Shown: positions 24,960-34,480, counted from the first letter of the stretch. The stretch: 54,089 nucleotides of DNA from Longimonas sp040409695 (GCF_040409695.1 NZ_JARWGJ010000016.1:1-54089), one strand, 5' to 3'. Notes: generated by a model from the letters alone, not told the origin. Program-made: numbers and translations.

Positions 24960-27353
24960 ATGGATATGCTATCTGTGCGCGCTTACGTGCGTACCTGCAC
25001 TGTTCTTATTTTGCTTACTGGATGCGTGGCATGGGCTGCCCCAACGCCTGCATCTGCACAGGCTCCGGCCACCGGAATGCTTACCGGCGACGTAGTCCAC
25101 GCCGAAACGGAAGCCCCCCTGCCTGACGTCAACGTCGTCGTGGAGGATGCCGGGCGCGGTACCGCAACCGACAGCGACGGACGCTATGAGATCGTTGATC
25201 TCACGCCGGGCACCTATGTGGTGCGCGTGAGCGCCGTTGGCTACCAGGCCGCCGAACAATCGGTCACGATCGAGGCCGATGAAACCACCGTTGCTTCGTT
25301 TGCGCTGCAGCCGGCCCGTGTTGCACTTGACCAGGTCGATGTTTTTGCGACAGCGCTTGAGGAGCGCCTCACGACCCGCATCGGTCAAGAAGAGCTTGAT
25401 GCGCTTCCGCTGCAAGACGTAGGCGAGGCGCTTCAGACGGTAACAGGCATCAACCTGCAACGCCGTGGTGGGCTCGGGCTCGACCCGAACGTGCGTGGCC
25501 TTACCGGCACGCAGGTATCAACGTTCGTTGACGGCATGCGCAGCTTTGGGGGCGGGCCCGCCCGCATGGATACGCCGCTGAGCCATATAGACCCGGCCAG
25601 CGTGCAGCGCATGGATGTGGTGCGCGGACCGTACGCGTTGGCCCAGGGGCCCAGCCTCAGCAGCATCCGTGTCGACACGCGGGCCTCGATTCCTAACACG
25701 CTGGCTACCGGAACGCTTCGTACCGGCTTCGTGAGCAACCGCGACGCCGTCGACCTTGACGGACGCCTGCTTGGACGGTCGGGACGCCTCTTCTATGATG
25801 TGGGCGGAGCCTACCGCACGGGCGACGACTACACAGCAGGCGACGGCACCACCGTCCGCGGCGAGTTTGAGTCGACCGAGGTGCGTGCACGCGTCGGAGT
25901 TGAGCTGCCAGGAACCTCTCGGCTAAGTGCCCAGGCCAGCTTTCAGGACCAGGGCAATATCGCCTACCCTGGGCGTCCGCTCGATGCGGTCTACTTCGAG
26001 ACCATTCGCGGAGCGCTCACTTACGAGTGGTACGGCACGGGCACGCTTCAGCGCTTCGAAGCGCAGGGCTACGGCTACCAGACGCTGCATCGCATGAACA
26101 ACGACAACAAGCGCACAGCAGAGCCCGACCCTGATCGAATGCCGCCCATGGCGCTGTACATCACCAACGACACGGAGATTGCCACCGTAGGCGGCCGTGC
26201 GCTGGCAGAGCTGCAGCTGGCCCCTGACTTCACGCTCAACGTGGGCACAAGCGGATATAGCGCGCTACGCACCGCCACACGCGAGCGGGGGCCGCGCACC
26301 GAGGACGGCAGCCAGGGACCCGTTATGCACCGCGACATCGTCTGGCCCGACGTGCGCACGACCGAGATCGGCGGCTTTGCCAAGCTGGAGCGCGTCTTCG
26401 GGCAGGCAGAGGCAACGGCCACCGGACGCCTTGACGTGGTGCATACCGACCCGCAGACGGTCACCGACGGGTTTCGTGAACGCGCGGAAGCGGCACGGGG
26501 GCTTACGCTAACTGGCGACCTGGCCACGACCGATGTGCTGTGGAGTGCTGCCGCCAGCGCTACGGTACCGCTTGTCGCCCCCCTCTCTGTAATAGCCGGA
26601 GTGGGTTCATCAGCGCGTGCTCCCGAACCGTTGGAGCGGTTTGGCGATCGCGTGGGCGCCACACGCACGCAGCGGGGCAATGAGTTCATGGGCAATCCTA
26701 CGCTCAACCCCGAGCGCACCTACCAGGCTGACCTCGGATTAGAGGCAGCAACCCCACGCTTCACCGGTTCGGTTACCGGGTTTGTACGTCACCATGATGA
26801 CTACATCACAATCATACAAGCCCCAGGCGTAGCCTCCGCATTGCCGCTAACTCCCGACATAGTGTTTACCTATGCGAACGGGCAGGCAACCTTCTGGGGC
26901 GTTGAAGCCGAGGCACACGCACAGGTACACCCGACGTTGCGCGTGCGGGCCAGCGGCGAATATCTGTGGGGGCGTGATGAGTCGTTCGAAGACGACGAGC
27001 CCGCCTATGGCGTCATGCCCGCACAGCTCCGCCTGGGGGCGCGCTGGATGCCGGTAGGTGATACCTTCTTTCTGGATGGATCGCTGCGTGCTGTTGCAGA
27101 ACAGACACGCGTAGCGACGATCCGTAACGAAGGCGAGACCGACGGGTTTACCACGGTCAACGTAACCGCAGGGGCTCAATTGTTGAGTAACGTATCCCTG
27201 CGGGTCGGCGTGACCAACGTGTTCGATACTACGTACCGGGAGCACCTGAATGCACGCTCATTCCAGTTTGATGCGCTGCAGGCGGATCAAAATCAGGCGT
27301 TTATCCCTGAGCCTGGGCGAAGTGCATTCGTGCGCGTCCAGTACGGGTTTTAG
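24960..27353 (+). CDS. TonB-dependent outer-membrane receptor, copper-receptor-like plug
   Basis: A 797-residue receptor: signal peptide (cleavage near 33, A-S-A-Q), a carboxypeptidase-regulatory-like domain (about 37-118, G-Y-Q-A-A), the plug (about 135-240) and a 22-strand type barrel ending in Phe (V-R-V-Q-Y-G-F). The plug holds F-G-G-G-P-A-R-M-D-T-P-L-S-H-I, which resembles the Cys/Met copper-site loop of OprC-type receptors (G-A-C-P-x-x-M-D-P-P) but with Gly in place of the Cys and Met kept. With the upstream His/Cys-rich protein this suggests a metal or metal-chelate substrate. The alternative is another siderophore-like ligand. A strong terminator follows. Confidence 0.88.
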   Translation: MDMLSVRAYVRTCTVLILLTGCVAWAAPTPASAQAPATGMLTGDVVHAETEAPLPDVNVVVEDAGRGTATDSDGRYEIVDLTPGTYVVRVSAVGYQAAEQSVTIEADETTVASFALQPARVALDQVDVFATALEERLTTRIGQEELDALPLQDVGEALQTVTGINLQRRGGLGLDPNVRGLTGTQVSTFVDGMRSFGGGPARMDTPLSHIDPASVQRMDVVRGPYALAQGPSLSSIRVDTRASIPNTLATGTLRTGFVSNRDAVDLDGRLLGRSGRLFYDVGGAYRTGDDYTAGDGTTVRGEFESTEVRARVGVELPGTSRLSAQASFQDQGNIAYPGRPLDAVYFETIRGALTYEWYGTGTLQRFEAQGYGYQTLHRMNNDNKRTAEPDPDRMPPMALYITNDTEIATVGGRALAELQLAPDFTLNVGTSGYSALRTATRERGPRTEDGSQGPVMHRDIVWPDVRTTEIGGFAKLERVFGQAEATATGRLDVVHTDPQTVTDGFRERAEAARGLTLTGDLATTDVLWSAAASATVPLVAPLSVIAGVGSSARAPEPLERFGDRVGATRTQRGNEFMGNPTLNPERTYQADLGLEAATPRFTGSVTGFVRHHDDYITIIQAPGVASALPLTPDIVFTYANGQATFWGVEAEAHAQVHPTLRVRASGEYLWGRDESFEDDEPAYGVMPAQLRLGARWMPVGDTFFLDGSLRAVAEQTRVATIRNEGETDGFTTVNVTAGAQLLSNVSLRVGVTNVFDTTYREHLNARSFQFDALQADQNQAFIPEPGRSAFVRVQYGF

Positions 27354-27391
27354 AGCGTGCCCTGATGCGTGAGATGCTAAGTGGTGTCTGA

Positions 27392-27428
27392 AAAGGCCCC
27401 GGTCTGCTTTCAAGCAGGTCGGGGCTTT
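27392..27428. terminator. Bidirectional terminator between convergent genes
   Basis: A 15-bp stem including three G-U pairs (on the plus strand) with a six-base loop: AAAGGCCCCGGTCTGC (27392-27407) against GCAGGTCGGGGCTTT (27414-27428). It follows the TonB receptor and also ends the convergent gene, whose TGA stop (27410-27412) lies in the loop. Confidence 0.85.
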
Positions 27429-28432
27429 GTCGTAGGGGGATCGCTCAAAGGCGATGCATCCGTATCCCACGTAACATGCCATTCTGTGCTTGGCTTAGGA
27501 GTGTCGTCTTTGCAGCTATGTACAAACGAAGGGCCCTCCGTAGCATGCACAAATGCCGTATACACCGCACCGTCGTAGTCGACGGCTACCTTATAACTGT
27601 CAGACTTTCGGGCTACGACACGCCCGTCTACGGCAGGCAACGCATCCACCGCCCGCTGTCTGCGCAGCGCAATACACGCAGCCTGCACCGGGCGCAGGTG
27701 ATGGACCCTGCCTCGATAGTGATTCAGGTCGAAGAGGCGTTTGTGGCGGTGGGCGTCAACCAGGTCCGGCACCGCGTCGGCATCCACCCAGCCATAATGT
27801 GTTCCAGCAGGCAGCACCAGCACAGTAGGGGCAAACCGATGCCCGCCCAGATGCGACGTCTGCCAGGCGCCGTCGGGATGAACCTGTTCAGCAGCCTGGG
27901 CTACGGGGCGCCCCCATTTGGCGCAGCAGGCATCGCGGCGCCCGTTGGTGCACGTAAGCACGAGCGGGCCATCAGGAAGACCAGCCGGTCCGCGTGTGAG
28001 CAGGTTGGGGACGTCAAGATGCTGCAGGTCGGCATAGGCGGATACGTACCGGGCATGCACTACGGGTACGCTTCCGGTACGCACAACAAAGCAGCGGATT
28101 GACCCCGGGGCATCCCATGTTTTGATGCGGCGACGAATAAGCTGCACGCGCAAGTCGGGGACGTCGGCGCGCCAACGCGTCAGTGCCGGTTCGATGGCCG
28201 GGTACCACTCCGCATCGGGGAGGGCCTGCGGGCCCCACGGCATAGGGTCTTCGATCAGGAGCCAGTGCACCGCTTCGGTGGCGGTGCCGGCCATTGGCGT
28301 TTCAGCGTCGCGTGCAACGCGAGAGCAAAAGCGAGAAGAGGGCACGATTCGGGTAGGCACGAGATGAATGGAATGCGTGCCTCTCGTATGCGTTGTGTTA
28401 AGGAGGGCTCCATGAAGTGTCTTGCAACGCAT
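27410..28432 (-). CDS. Sucrase/ferredoxin-like family protein
   Basis: A protein of up to 340 residues with the sucraseferredoxin-like pattern: F-C-S-R-V-A-R-D-A-E-T-P-M-A-G-T-A and W-L-L-I-E-D-P-x-P-W-G (about 35-66), then the thioredoxin-like cluster region C-T-N-G-R-R-D-A-C-C-A-K-W-G (about 160-173) and T-S-H-L-G-G-H-R-F-A-P-T (about 192-203). Family members bind a [2Fe-2S] cluster through Cys and His. The physiological reaction is not settled. The first 30 residues are not family-like, so a GTG start nearer the conserved F-C-S-R is possible. The stop codon is in the loop of the shared terminator. Confidence 0.82.
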   Translation of the reverse strand: MRCKTLHGALLNTTHTRGTHSIHLVPTRIVPSSRFCSRVARDAETPMAGTATEAVHWLLIEDPMPWGPQALPDAEWYPAIEPALTRWRADVPDLRVQLIRRRIKTWDAPGSIRCFVVRTGSVPVVHARYVSAYADLQHLDVPNLLTRGPAGLPDGPLVLTCTNGRRDACCAKWGRPVAQAAEQVHPDGAWQTSHLGGHRFAPTVLVLPAGTHYGWVDADAVPDLVDAHRHKRLFDLNHYRGRVHHLRPVQAACIALRRQRAVDALPAVDGRVVARKSDSYKVAVDYDGAVYTAFVHATEGPSFVHSCKDDTPKPSTEWHVTWDTDASPLSDPPTTKPRPA

Positions 28433-28543
28433 TCCGCTACGTCAAAGCATGTGTACAAAAGTGGGAACGACTGTGCCCTACGTACACGTTAAGAAGTACA
28501 GGCGCATATACTTAAACTATTACGACCAACCAGTTCACCATCT

Positions 28544-30229
28544 ATGAAGCTGGCTCTCGCGCAGATAAATCCGACGGTGGGTGATCTCGACGGCAATCGG
28601 GAACGCATCGTATCGTACGCTCAGCAGGCTGCCGATGCAGGGGCCGACCTGGTTGCTTTTCCAGAGCTTTGCCTTACAGGGTACCCGCCTCAGGACTTGC
28701 TTAGCAACCCGCTCTTCATCGAGGCGGTGCAAGACAGTATTGCACAGCTCACCACCGAAATACCATCTGGCATCGGGGTTATTGTTGGAGCCCCCCTTCC
28801 CAACCCCGACACCCTGGGCCGTCCGTTGTACAACACGGCTCTGCTATTGGAGCGCGATATGGGAGAAGCGGTCGTGCATACCAAGGCGCTTCTGCCCACC
28901 TACGACGTGTTCGACGAAGACCGTCACTTTGAGCCTGGTCCGAAGGCGGGGGTGGTCGCGTGGCAGGGCACGCGCATTGGGCTGCACGTGTGCGAAGACA
29001 TGTGGAACTGCCTGCCGGAAGAGCCGCATCGGCGCTACACGCGCGATCCGGTGGCCGAGCTCGCCGAGCAGAAGCCCGACTTCTTATTGAATATCAGCGC
29101 GTCGCCGTTCTCGGTAGGGAAGTCGAAAGAGCGTGAGCGGCTGCTGAAAGGCGCTACGACCCAGCACGGCGTGCCATTTGCCTTTGTGAATCAGGTTGGC
29201 GCAAACACGGAGATCGTCTTCGATGGCGACAGCCGGGTGTACACCGCCTCGGGCGAGTGTGCAGCAGCGGCAGACCGGTTCGAGGAAGATCTGCTTGTGG
29301 TAGATATGGACGCCCTTGCGCCGCAGCCCGAGCCCGCTTCGGATGACATTGCGAACATCCACGACGCGCTGGTTCTTGGCATCCGCGACTACTACGAGAA
29401 GACGGGCATCTTCAACAAAGCACTGGTCGGACTCTCTGGGGGGATCGACTCGGCGGTAACGTGCGCGCTCGCTACTGAAGCCCTCGGCCCCGATCGGGTC
29501 TTGGGCGTTACGATGCCATCAGAGATCTCGTCGGAAGGGTCGGTGACCGACTCGGAGCAGCTGGCGCACAACCTCGGAATCGAGTTCAAAGAGATTCCGA
29601 TTGCGCCGGCTGTCGACGCATTTGATATGATGCTCTCAGCGGCTTTTGAGGGCACGGACGCAGGCGTTGCTGAAGAAAACATCCAGTCGCGAAGCCGGGG
29701 CATTACGCTGATGGCGCTGTCCAACAAGTTTGGCCACCTGCTTCTCTCTACCGGCAACAAGAGCGAGATGGCCGTTGGATACGTGACGCTCTACGGAGAC
29801 ACGAACGGCGGCGTTGCCGTGCTGTCGGACGTGCTGAAGACGCGTGTATACGAGCTGGCAGAGTACATTAACACCAAAGCGGGTACGGATCGCATCCCCC
29901 AGAACACGATTGATAAACCCCCGTCGGCAGAGCTACGCCCTGATCAGCAGGATACCGACTCGCTGCCTGATTATGCGGTCCTCGACATCATCTTAAGGCG
30001 ATATGTCGAGGAGATGCAGGAGGCCGACACGATCGTGGCCGAGACCGGATACGACGCCGATCTGGTCAACCATGTGCTTCAGATGGTCGACCAGAACGAG
30101 TACAAGCGTCGCCAGGCGCCTCCGGGAATTCGAGTTACCGACAAGGCGTTTGGCGTTGGGCGCCGCATCCCGATCGTGATGCGCTGGGATCGCGAGGCGG
30201 CCCGCCGTGCCGCGCGACCCGTGGCGTGA
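28544..30229 (+). CDS. nadE: Glutamine-dependent NAD+ synthetase
   Basis: A 561-residue two-domain enzyme making NAD+ from deamido-NAD+, ATP and glutamine. The N-terminal nitrilase-type glutaminase has the catalytic triad Glu41 (F-P-E-L-C-L-T-G-Y), Lys114 (T-K-A-L-L-P-T-Y) and Cys150 (H-V-C-E-D-M-W). The C-terminal synthetase has the PP-loop L-S-G-G-I-D-S-A near residue 299 and S-T-G-N-K-S-E-M-A-V-G-Y near 405. Length matches the bacterial glutamine-dependent form. It is cytoplasmic and 48 bp upstream of ruvA, possibly cotranscribed. Confidence 0.95.
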   Translation: MKLALAQINPTVGDLDGNRERIVSYAQQAADAGADLVAFPELCLTGYPPQDLLSNPLFIEAVQDSIAQLTTEIPSGIGVIVGAPLPNPDTLGRPLYNTALLLERDMGEAVVHTKALLPTYDVFDEDRHFEPGPKAGVVAWQGTRIGLHVCEDMWNCLPEEPHRRYTRDPVAELAEQKPDFLLNISASPFSVGKSKERERLLKGATTQHGVPFAFVNQVGANTEIVFDGDSRVYTASGECAAAADRFEEDLLVVDMDALAPQPEPASDDIANIHDALVLGIRDYYEKTGIFNKALVGLSGGIDSAVTCALATEALGPDRVLGVTMPSEISSEGSVTDSEQLAHNLGIEFKEIPIAPAVDAFDMMLSAAFEGTDAGVAEENIQSRSRGITLMALSNKFGHLLLSTGNKSEMAVGYVTLYGDTNGGVAVLSDVLKTRVYELAEYINTKAGTDRIPQNTIDKPPSAELRPDQQDTDSLPDYAVLDIILRRYVEEMQEADTIVAETGYDADLVNHVLQMVDQNEYKRRQAPPGIRVTDKAFGVGRRIPIVMRWDREAARRAARPVA

Positions 30230-30277
30230 GTAAGAACCTGTGCGCATCCGTCTACCTGATCCTCAGTATCCGACTAC

Positions 30278-30886
30278 ATGATTACCTACGTATCTGGCAC
30301 GCTCGTCGAAAAGACGCCCGAAGAGGCCGTCGTAGACGTTGACGGACTCGGATATGCGATCCAGATTCCGACGTCTACGTTTCAGGAGCTGCCGGACACC
30401 GGGGAGTCGGTACATCTGTATACGGTGCACTACGTGCGCGAAGACGACATCTCGCTCTACGGGTTTTCCACCAAAGCCGAGCGCACCATCTTCAACACGA
30501 TGCGTGGCGTATCGCGCGTAGGACCCAGCCTGGCGCTCTCTGCGCTCTCGGCCATGTCGCCACGGGCCCTGCGCGACCACGTCGTCCAGGGGGATACGGC
30601 GCGTCTCAAAGACATATCGGGGGTCGGTCGCAAAACGGCAGAGCGACTGATCGTTGAGCTGCGCGATCCGCTCTCTGAGATGGACCTGGGCGATGACGGG
30701 GCGCTACCTACGGGTTCGTCGGATGCGAAAGCCGACGCCCGGTCCGATGCCCTTGCCGCGCTGGAGTCACTCGGGCTCTCGCGCGCCGACGCAGAACGCT
30801 CCATCCGCGTGGTCTTGCGCGACAACGCCGATATCGACTCGGCCGATGAGCTGGTGCGCAAAGCGCTAAGGGCCAATCGAGAGTAG
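30278..30886 (+). CDS. ruvA: Holliday junction DNA helicase subunit RuvA
   Basis: A 202-residue tetramerising protein that binds four-way junctions and loads RuvB. Domain I is an OB-fold starting M-I-T-Y-V-S-G-T-L with V-D-V-D-G-L-G-Y-A-I (about 20-29). Domain II has helix-hairpin-helix motifs, the second reading L-K-D-I-S-G-V-G-R-K-T-A-E-R-L (about 109-123). The acidic linker (about 128-150) leads to the RuvB-binding domain III, ending A-D-E-L-V-R-K-A-L-R. ruvB is not adjacent. A small hairpin CCCCGA/TCGGGG lies beyond the stop codon, near 30921-30943. Confidence 0.95.
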   Translation: MITYVSGTLVEKTPEEAVVDVDGLGYAIQIPTSTFQELPDTGESVHLYTVHYVREDDISLYGFSTKAERTIFNTMRGVSRVGPSLALSALSAMSPRALRDHVVQGDTARLKDISGVGRKTAERLIVELRDPLSEMDLGDDGALPTGSSDAKADARSDALAALESLGLSRADAERSIRVVLRDNADIDSADELVRKALRANRE

Positions 30887-30961
30887 TCCTATCTCCCCGG
30901 TCGACGAATGGTTGCATTCCCCCCGAACGCTAAGCTCGGGGAGCGTCTCGTTGAGGGCGTG

Positions 30962-31603
30962 TCAAGCAAATGAGAACACATATGTGATGACCCGTAGCCG
31001 GTCGTTTTGCCACTGGAGACGAAGGTCGGTTTCGGCGGCACCAACGCGTTCATAGACCCACACATCTGACTCGACGCGACTCGGAGCACCCAGCGTGCGG
31101 CGCACGTCCGTAGGGGCCATGCCTACACGCAGCTCATCCGGGGTTGTGTAGAACGGGTCTCGCAGCTCCACCTGAATGAGAAAGCTGCGAGCGGTATCGC
31201 CTGGCACGTAAACGTGCGTCTGCATGCCAGCGTAGGCAAGCGTATAAACCGTGTCGACCTGACCGGGGGCAAAGGCATTCTCGACCGTGCGCTGACTGCG
31301 CCGGTCGGGCGTTCCGAGAAAGCGGAGCACCTCATCGTAGGTCATGTCGTCTGTATCACGCAGGGCTTGCTCCAGAAGAGCTTGCGTAGCCCCCGCATCG
31401 GGGCGCCGAATCTCAGCCAAGCCTTCTGACTCCGGCTCCATGTCGAAGTCGCCGGGTGTCTGCATGGTGGGAGCAGGCGGCGAGGTCTCCGATGCAGGTT
31501 CAGAGCTCCCGCATCCTGTTGCTATGAGTCCGGTGCCCAGTACGGCAAGCAGCAACGAGCCGCGCGAAAGGGAGGACGGGAAGCGAAAGCAGGGACGTAG
31601 CAT
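30962..31603 (-). CDS. Lipoprotein with a BamE/SmpA-like C-terminal domain
   Basis: From the ATG at 31603 the product is 213 residues with a signal peptide and lipobox I-A-T-G-C (Cys31). The upstream frame to 31729 adds 42 non-signal residues. After an acidic/Pro-rich linker there are two similar segments, D-E-V-L-R-F-L-G-T-P-D-R-R and T-D-V-R-R-T-L-G-A-P-S-R-V-E-S-D-V-W-V-Y-E, both with the helix-G-x-P turn seen in SmpA/BamE-fold domains. No partner can be named. It is the downstream neighbour of the cyanophycinase-like gene (132-bp gap). Confidence 0.7.
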   Translation of the reverse strand: MLRPCFRFPSSLSRGSLLLAVLGTGLIATGCGSSEPASETSPPAPTMQTPGDFDMEPESEGLAEIRRPDAGATQALLEQALRDTDDMTYDEVLRFLGTPDRRSQRTVENAFAPGQVDTVYTLAYAGMQTHVYVPGDTARSFLIQVELRDPFYTTPDELRVGMAPTDVRRTLGAPSRVESDVWVYERVGAAETDLRLQWQNDRLRVITYVFSFA

Positions 31604-31735
31604 GAGCATGAGAAAGCCGACAAGAAAGGAATGCGCTTCAGGGGCGCGTAACGGATGCACCTCAACGTACGGAGCATGCCAGTTGCATACAAGGCAGTAG
31701 GGCATGACGCGTGTATTACGTTTCGCCAAGGGGGG

Positions 31736-32647
31736 CTACTCGGGTAGTTCGACGGTTTCCCCAGGCAGGTACACATCGATGGTTAGTCCCCGCCCCCCCA
31801 GCAGGTTGTCTTGCGTACGGGTGGTACCGGTCGGGTGACGCACTACCACAATCTGCCACTCGCCGACGACCTCAGCTTCCGATTCGGTGATGAGCAAGGC
31901 GGTGGACTCATCGATCCCGATGCCGGCCATGGAGGGATCTTCGAGCACCGCGGTGAGCAGGCGGTTGTAGCGGCTGCGGTAGATAAAGTGCTGGTCGACA
32001 ATCACGTTAGGAAGCAGGTCGAGGCCGTCGCGCAAAATCAGGTTGTCGGATTCGAGCGTGCGGAAGGTGGAGCTATATTCATCGTAGCGCTGCTCGTCGC
32101 CGGTGATCACGCGCGGGCCCATGACGGCCGCTCCGGCGCTGGTGCCTGCAACCAGCGCACCGTTGTCGTAGCTGTCGCGTATAGCCGCAATGACGGGTGT
32201 GCCGTCCACCGCCTCCATAAACCGCCGTTGATCGCCGCCGGTGAGGTAGATGAGATGAGCAGAGCGGATGGTATCGAGGTCATCCTGGCTGGGCGTAGTC
32301 CCTTCGGGAACGTGGATGCCTTTTACCGTCTGTGCTCCGGCGTCTTGTAGCCGCGTGCGCACCTCATCAATAGCAGCCATCGGATCGGATGTCGCCATTG
32401 GCAAGATAACGGCGTGACCCGTCGTATCCACCCCGGCCTCCTGCACCATGCGTTCTACCATCGCCGCGGGCTGCGTGCCGCCACCGATGATGAACAAGCC
32501 CCCGCTGCCGCGATCTGGGGCCGGGGATGCGACGGTGTCTTGCGCGCCGGGTGAGCTGTCGCATCCCCCGAATAGAACCGCTGTGCACAGCATCGTGAAC
32601 AGGAAAACGTGCGCGCGTACCGAGGCGGAGCGGGTCGGTTGAAGCAT
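31736..32647 (-). CDS. Exported cyanophycinase-like S51 peptidase (lipoprotein)
   Basis: A 303-residue protein with a signal sequence and lipobox F-G-G-C (about residue 29), so anchored outside the cytoplasm. The body matches peptidase S51/cyanophycinase: G-G-L-F-I-I-G-G-G (about 49-57), the Y-L-T-G-G-D-Q strand (about 134-140), the nucleophile Ser in G-T-S-A-G-A (about 169-174), and a D-Q-H-F-I-Y-R-S-R block (about 218-226). Cyanophycinases cut cyanophycin to beta-Asp-Arg dipeptides. Exported forms use external polymer. No cyanophycin synthetase is nearby. Other S51 activities such as aspartyl dipeptidase are possible. Confidence 0.87.
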   Translation of the reverse strand: MLQPTRSASVRAHVFLFTMLCTAVLFGGCDSSPGAQDTVASPAPDRGSGGLFIIGGGTQPAAMVERMVQEAGVDTTGHAVILPMATSDPMAAIDEVRTRLQDAGAQTVKGIHVPEGTTPSQDDLDTIRSAHLIYLTGGDQRRFMEAVDGTPVIAAIRDSYDNGALVAGTSAGAAVMGPRVITGDEQRYDEYSSTFRTLESDNLILRDGLDLLPNVIVDQHFIYRSRYNRLLTAVLEDPSMAGIGIDESTALLITESEAEVVGEWQIVVVRHPTGTTRTQDNLLGGRGLTIDVYLPGETVELPE

Positions 32648-32695
32648 GGCGGAGCGGGTACGTGCAGGAAGGGAAAAGACGAGTTAATCGATGCA

Positions 32696-34342
32696 TTATG
32701 GTAGACCGGGCTCCACCATCAGCACCTCTTCGCGCTGCACCGTCACGGCGCCCGGCGCGCTGCCTTTGGGGCTGCGGACGTACTTGCGGCGCGTGTACAT
32801 GACGGGCACCGCCCCGCTGCCACGCGCTTTGCTGTAGTACGCAGCGATCTGTGCGGCCTGAACCAGGCGCTTGCGTCCGGGGGTGGCATCGCGGTTGGGC
32901 AGGTGCAGCACCGTGTGCGACCCCGGCACCTGGCGCGCGTGCATCCAGATGTCGTACTTCTGTGCGGTATGGAACGTGAGCTCGTCGTTCTGCCGTGCGT
33001 TTTTGCCGACCCACACTTCAAAGCCTCCGCCCAGATCGAAGCGTCGAAACGGAAACGTGTCGACATCAGACGAGCCGCGGTCCATGAACGGGGCGATCTC
33101 GTCCGATCGGTCTTTGCGAAAGCGTTTGATGCCGTCGAGCGTGTCGATCGCGTGCAGGTCATCCAGAAGCTGCTGGGCGGATTCGGCGCGTGCGATGGCG
33201 TCGTCGAGGCGCGCCTCGGCCTCCTCGCGCGAACGCCGCGTGCGGCGGGCCCGGTCGTAGTAGTACTCGGCGTTTTTCACGAGCGACTTAGACGGGTCGA
33301 GTGGAATCGTGACCTCCTCTTCGCGCTCGCTGAACAGGTCGGGCATGGCCACCTCCGCAGCGCCCGGCTCGACCTGAGGCTGCGTCATGAGCAGGTGGGC
33401 CCATCGCTCGTACTCCTCGGCGCGGCTTTCATTCGTGAGCTCCTGCATCATCTGTTCGGTGGTGCGTTGCGCCCGGTCGGCCGCCCGCGTCAGGGCGTCG
33501 TCGAGCGGATCGTAGAGGCGCTCGAAGTGCTGCTTCGCCAGCATGCGGCGCACCGCTACGCGCACGGCGTTGTCGATGTTGTCGAAGGCTTCGCGCTCGT
33601 CGGTGCGGTGCTGCAGCGGGATAAGCGCAAACGCATCGGGAAACGGACCGTGGCCGTAGAGACGCGGGGCGGGCGTCGCCAGGTCGTTCAGCACGGCCTG
33701 GGCGGATGCGAAAAGCGCCTCTTTTTCTGCGGAGGAGACGGTTTCCGGGTCGGCAGTCGGGTCGAGTCCGGCGCGGTGCACGGTTTCGCGGGCAAGTGGC
33801 TGCCCGAACAGCGGAACGGCGGACTGCATAGCCTGGCGGACCTTATTACGGTTGTCGCGCCATCGTCCGAGAAAGTCGTTGAGCGTGTCGGGCATAGGAG
33901 CGGCGCGCGGGGTGGGCGCATCGGTGCCGCGCAGCGTGTCTGCGTTGCGAAAGGCATCGCGGATAGTGCCGGTCTCCGCATCCACCCAGAACACGTTCGC
34001 GCGCGCCCCGAAAAGCTGCCACACGATGCGCGAGTTATCGTCGAGGTCGAGCATGACCATGCGGTCGAGATGAGCAATGCGCACGTCGGTTACAGTGCGA
34101 CCGCGGGCGCTGCCGAAGAGCGTGGCTACGTTGCGCTTTTTCTTGCTGATGCCGCTGGTGCGAAACAGAAACAGGAGCGGACGCTGCACCGAAGTGCGGA
34201 GCATCCAGTCGGATTCGGGGCCGCTCAGCGCAAGTGAGAATTCGTTTCTGACCTGCGAGAACGCATCGTGTACGCGGCATCCAACGAGGTCGTCGTGCCA
34301 GCGGGCGACCAGTGCACGCAGCGTAAAGTAGCTGTTGATCAT
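32696..34342 (-). CDS. rqcH: RqcH/NFACT-family ribosome quality control protein
   Basis: A 548-residue NFACT protein. It opens M-I-N-S-Y-F-T-L-R-A-L, as in NFACT-N domains, followed by helix-hairpin-helix and long coiled-coil regions (about 250-400), and ends with the NFACT-R/DUF814 domain containing Y-D-I-W-M-H-A-R-Q-V-P-G-S-H-T-V (about 470-485). RqcH binds stalled 50S subunits carrying peptidyl-tRNA and directs C-terminal Ala tailing for degradation. The older name fibronectin-binding protein is misleading. Cytoplasmic, apparently monocistronic. Confidence 0.9.
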   Translation of the reverse strand: MINSYFTLRALVARWHDDLVGCRVHDAFSQVRNEFSLALSGPESDWMLRTSVQRPLLFLFRTSGISKKKRNVATLFGSARGRTVTDVRIAHLDRMVMLDLDDNSRIVWQLFGARANVFWVDAETGTIRDAFRNADTLRGTDAPTPRAAPMPDTLNDFLGRWRDNRNKVRQAMQSAVPLFGQPLARETVHRAGLDPTADPETVSSAEKEALFASAQAVLNDLATPAPRLYGHGPFPDAFALIPLQHRTDEREAFDNIDNAVRVAVRRMLAKQHFERLYDPLDDALTRAADRAQRTTEQMMQELTNESRAEEYERWAHLLMTQPQVEPGAAEVAMPDLFSEREEEVTIPLDPSKSLVKNAEYYYDRARRTRRSREEAEARLDDAIARAESAQQLLDDLHAIDTLDGIKRFRKDRSDEIAPFMDRGSSDVDTFPFRRFDLGGGFEVWVGKNARQNDELTFHTAQKYDIWMHARQVPGSHTVLHLPNRDATPGRKRLVQAAQIAAYYSKARGSGAVPVMYTRRKYVRSPKGSAPGAVTVQREEVLMVEPGLP

Positions 34343-34480
34343 GAGGAGGCGATCCGAATCTGCAAAACTGCGGGTTCCGCTTTACCGCAGGATGGGTAGG
34401 GTGATCCGGATGGGAGACGGGCGCGCCCGTGGAGCCCGCCCGTGACATGCCTCTACGGGGAAACCAGAGATCGCACGGGA

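Noticed and set aside
32903..34237. 444-codon open frame antisense to rqcH
   Set aside because: Shadow frame, composition typical of reverse-read acidic coding DNA.
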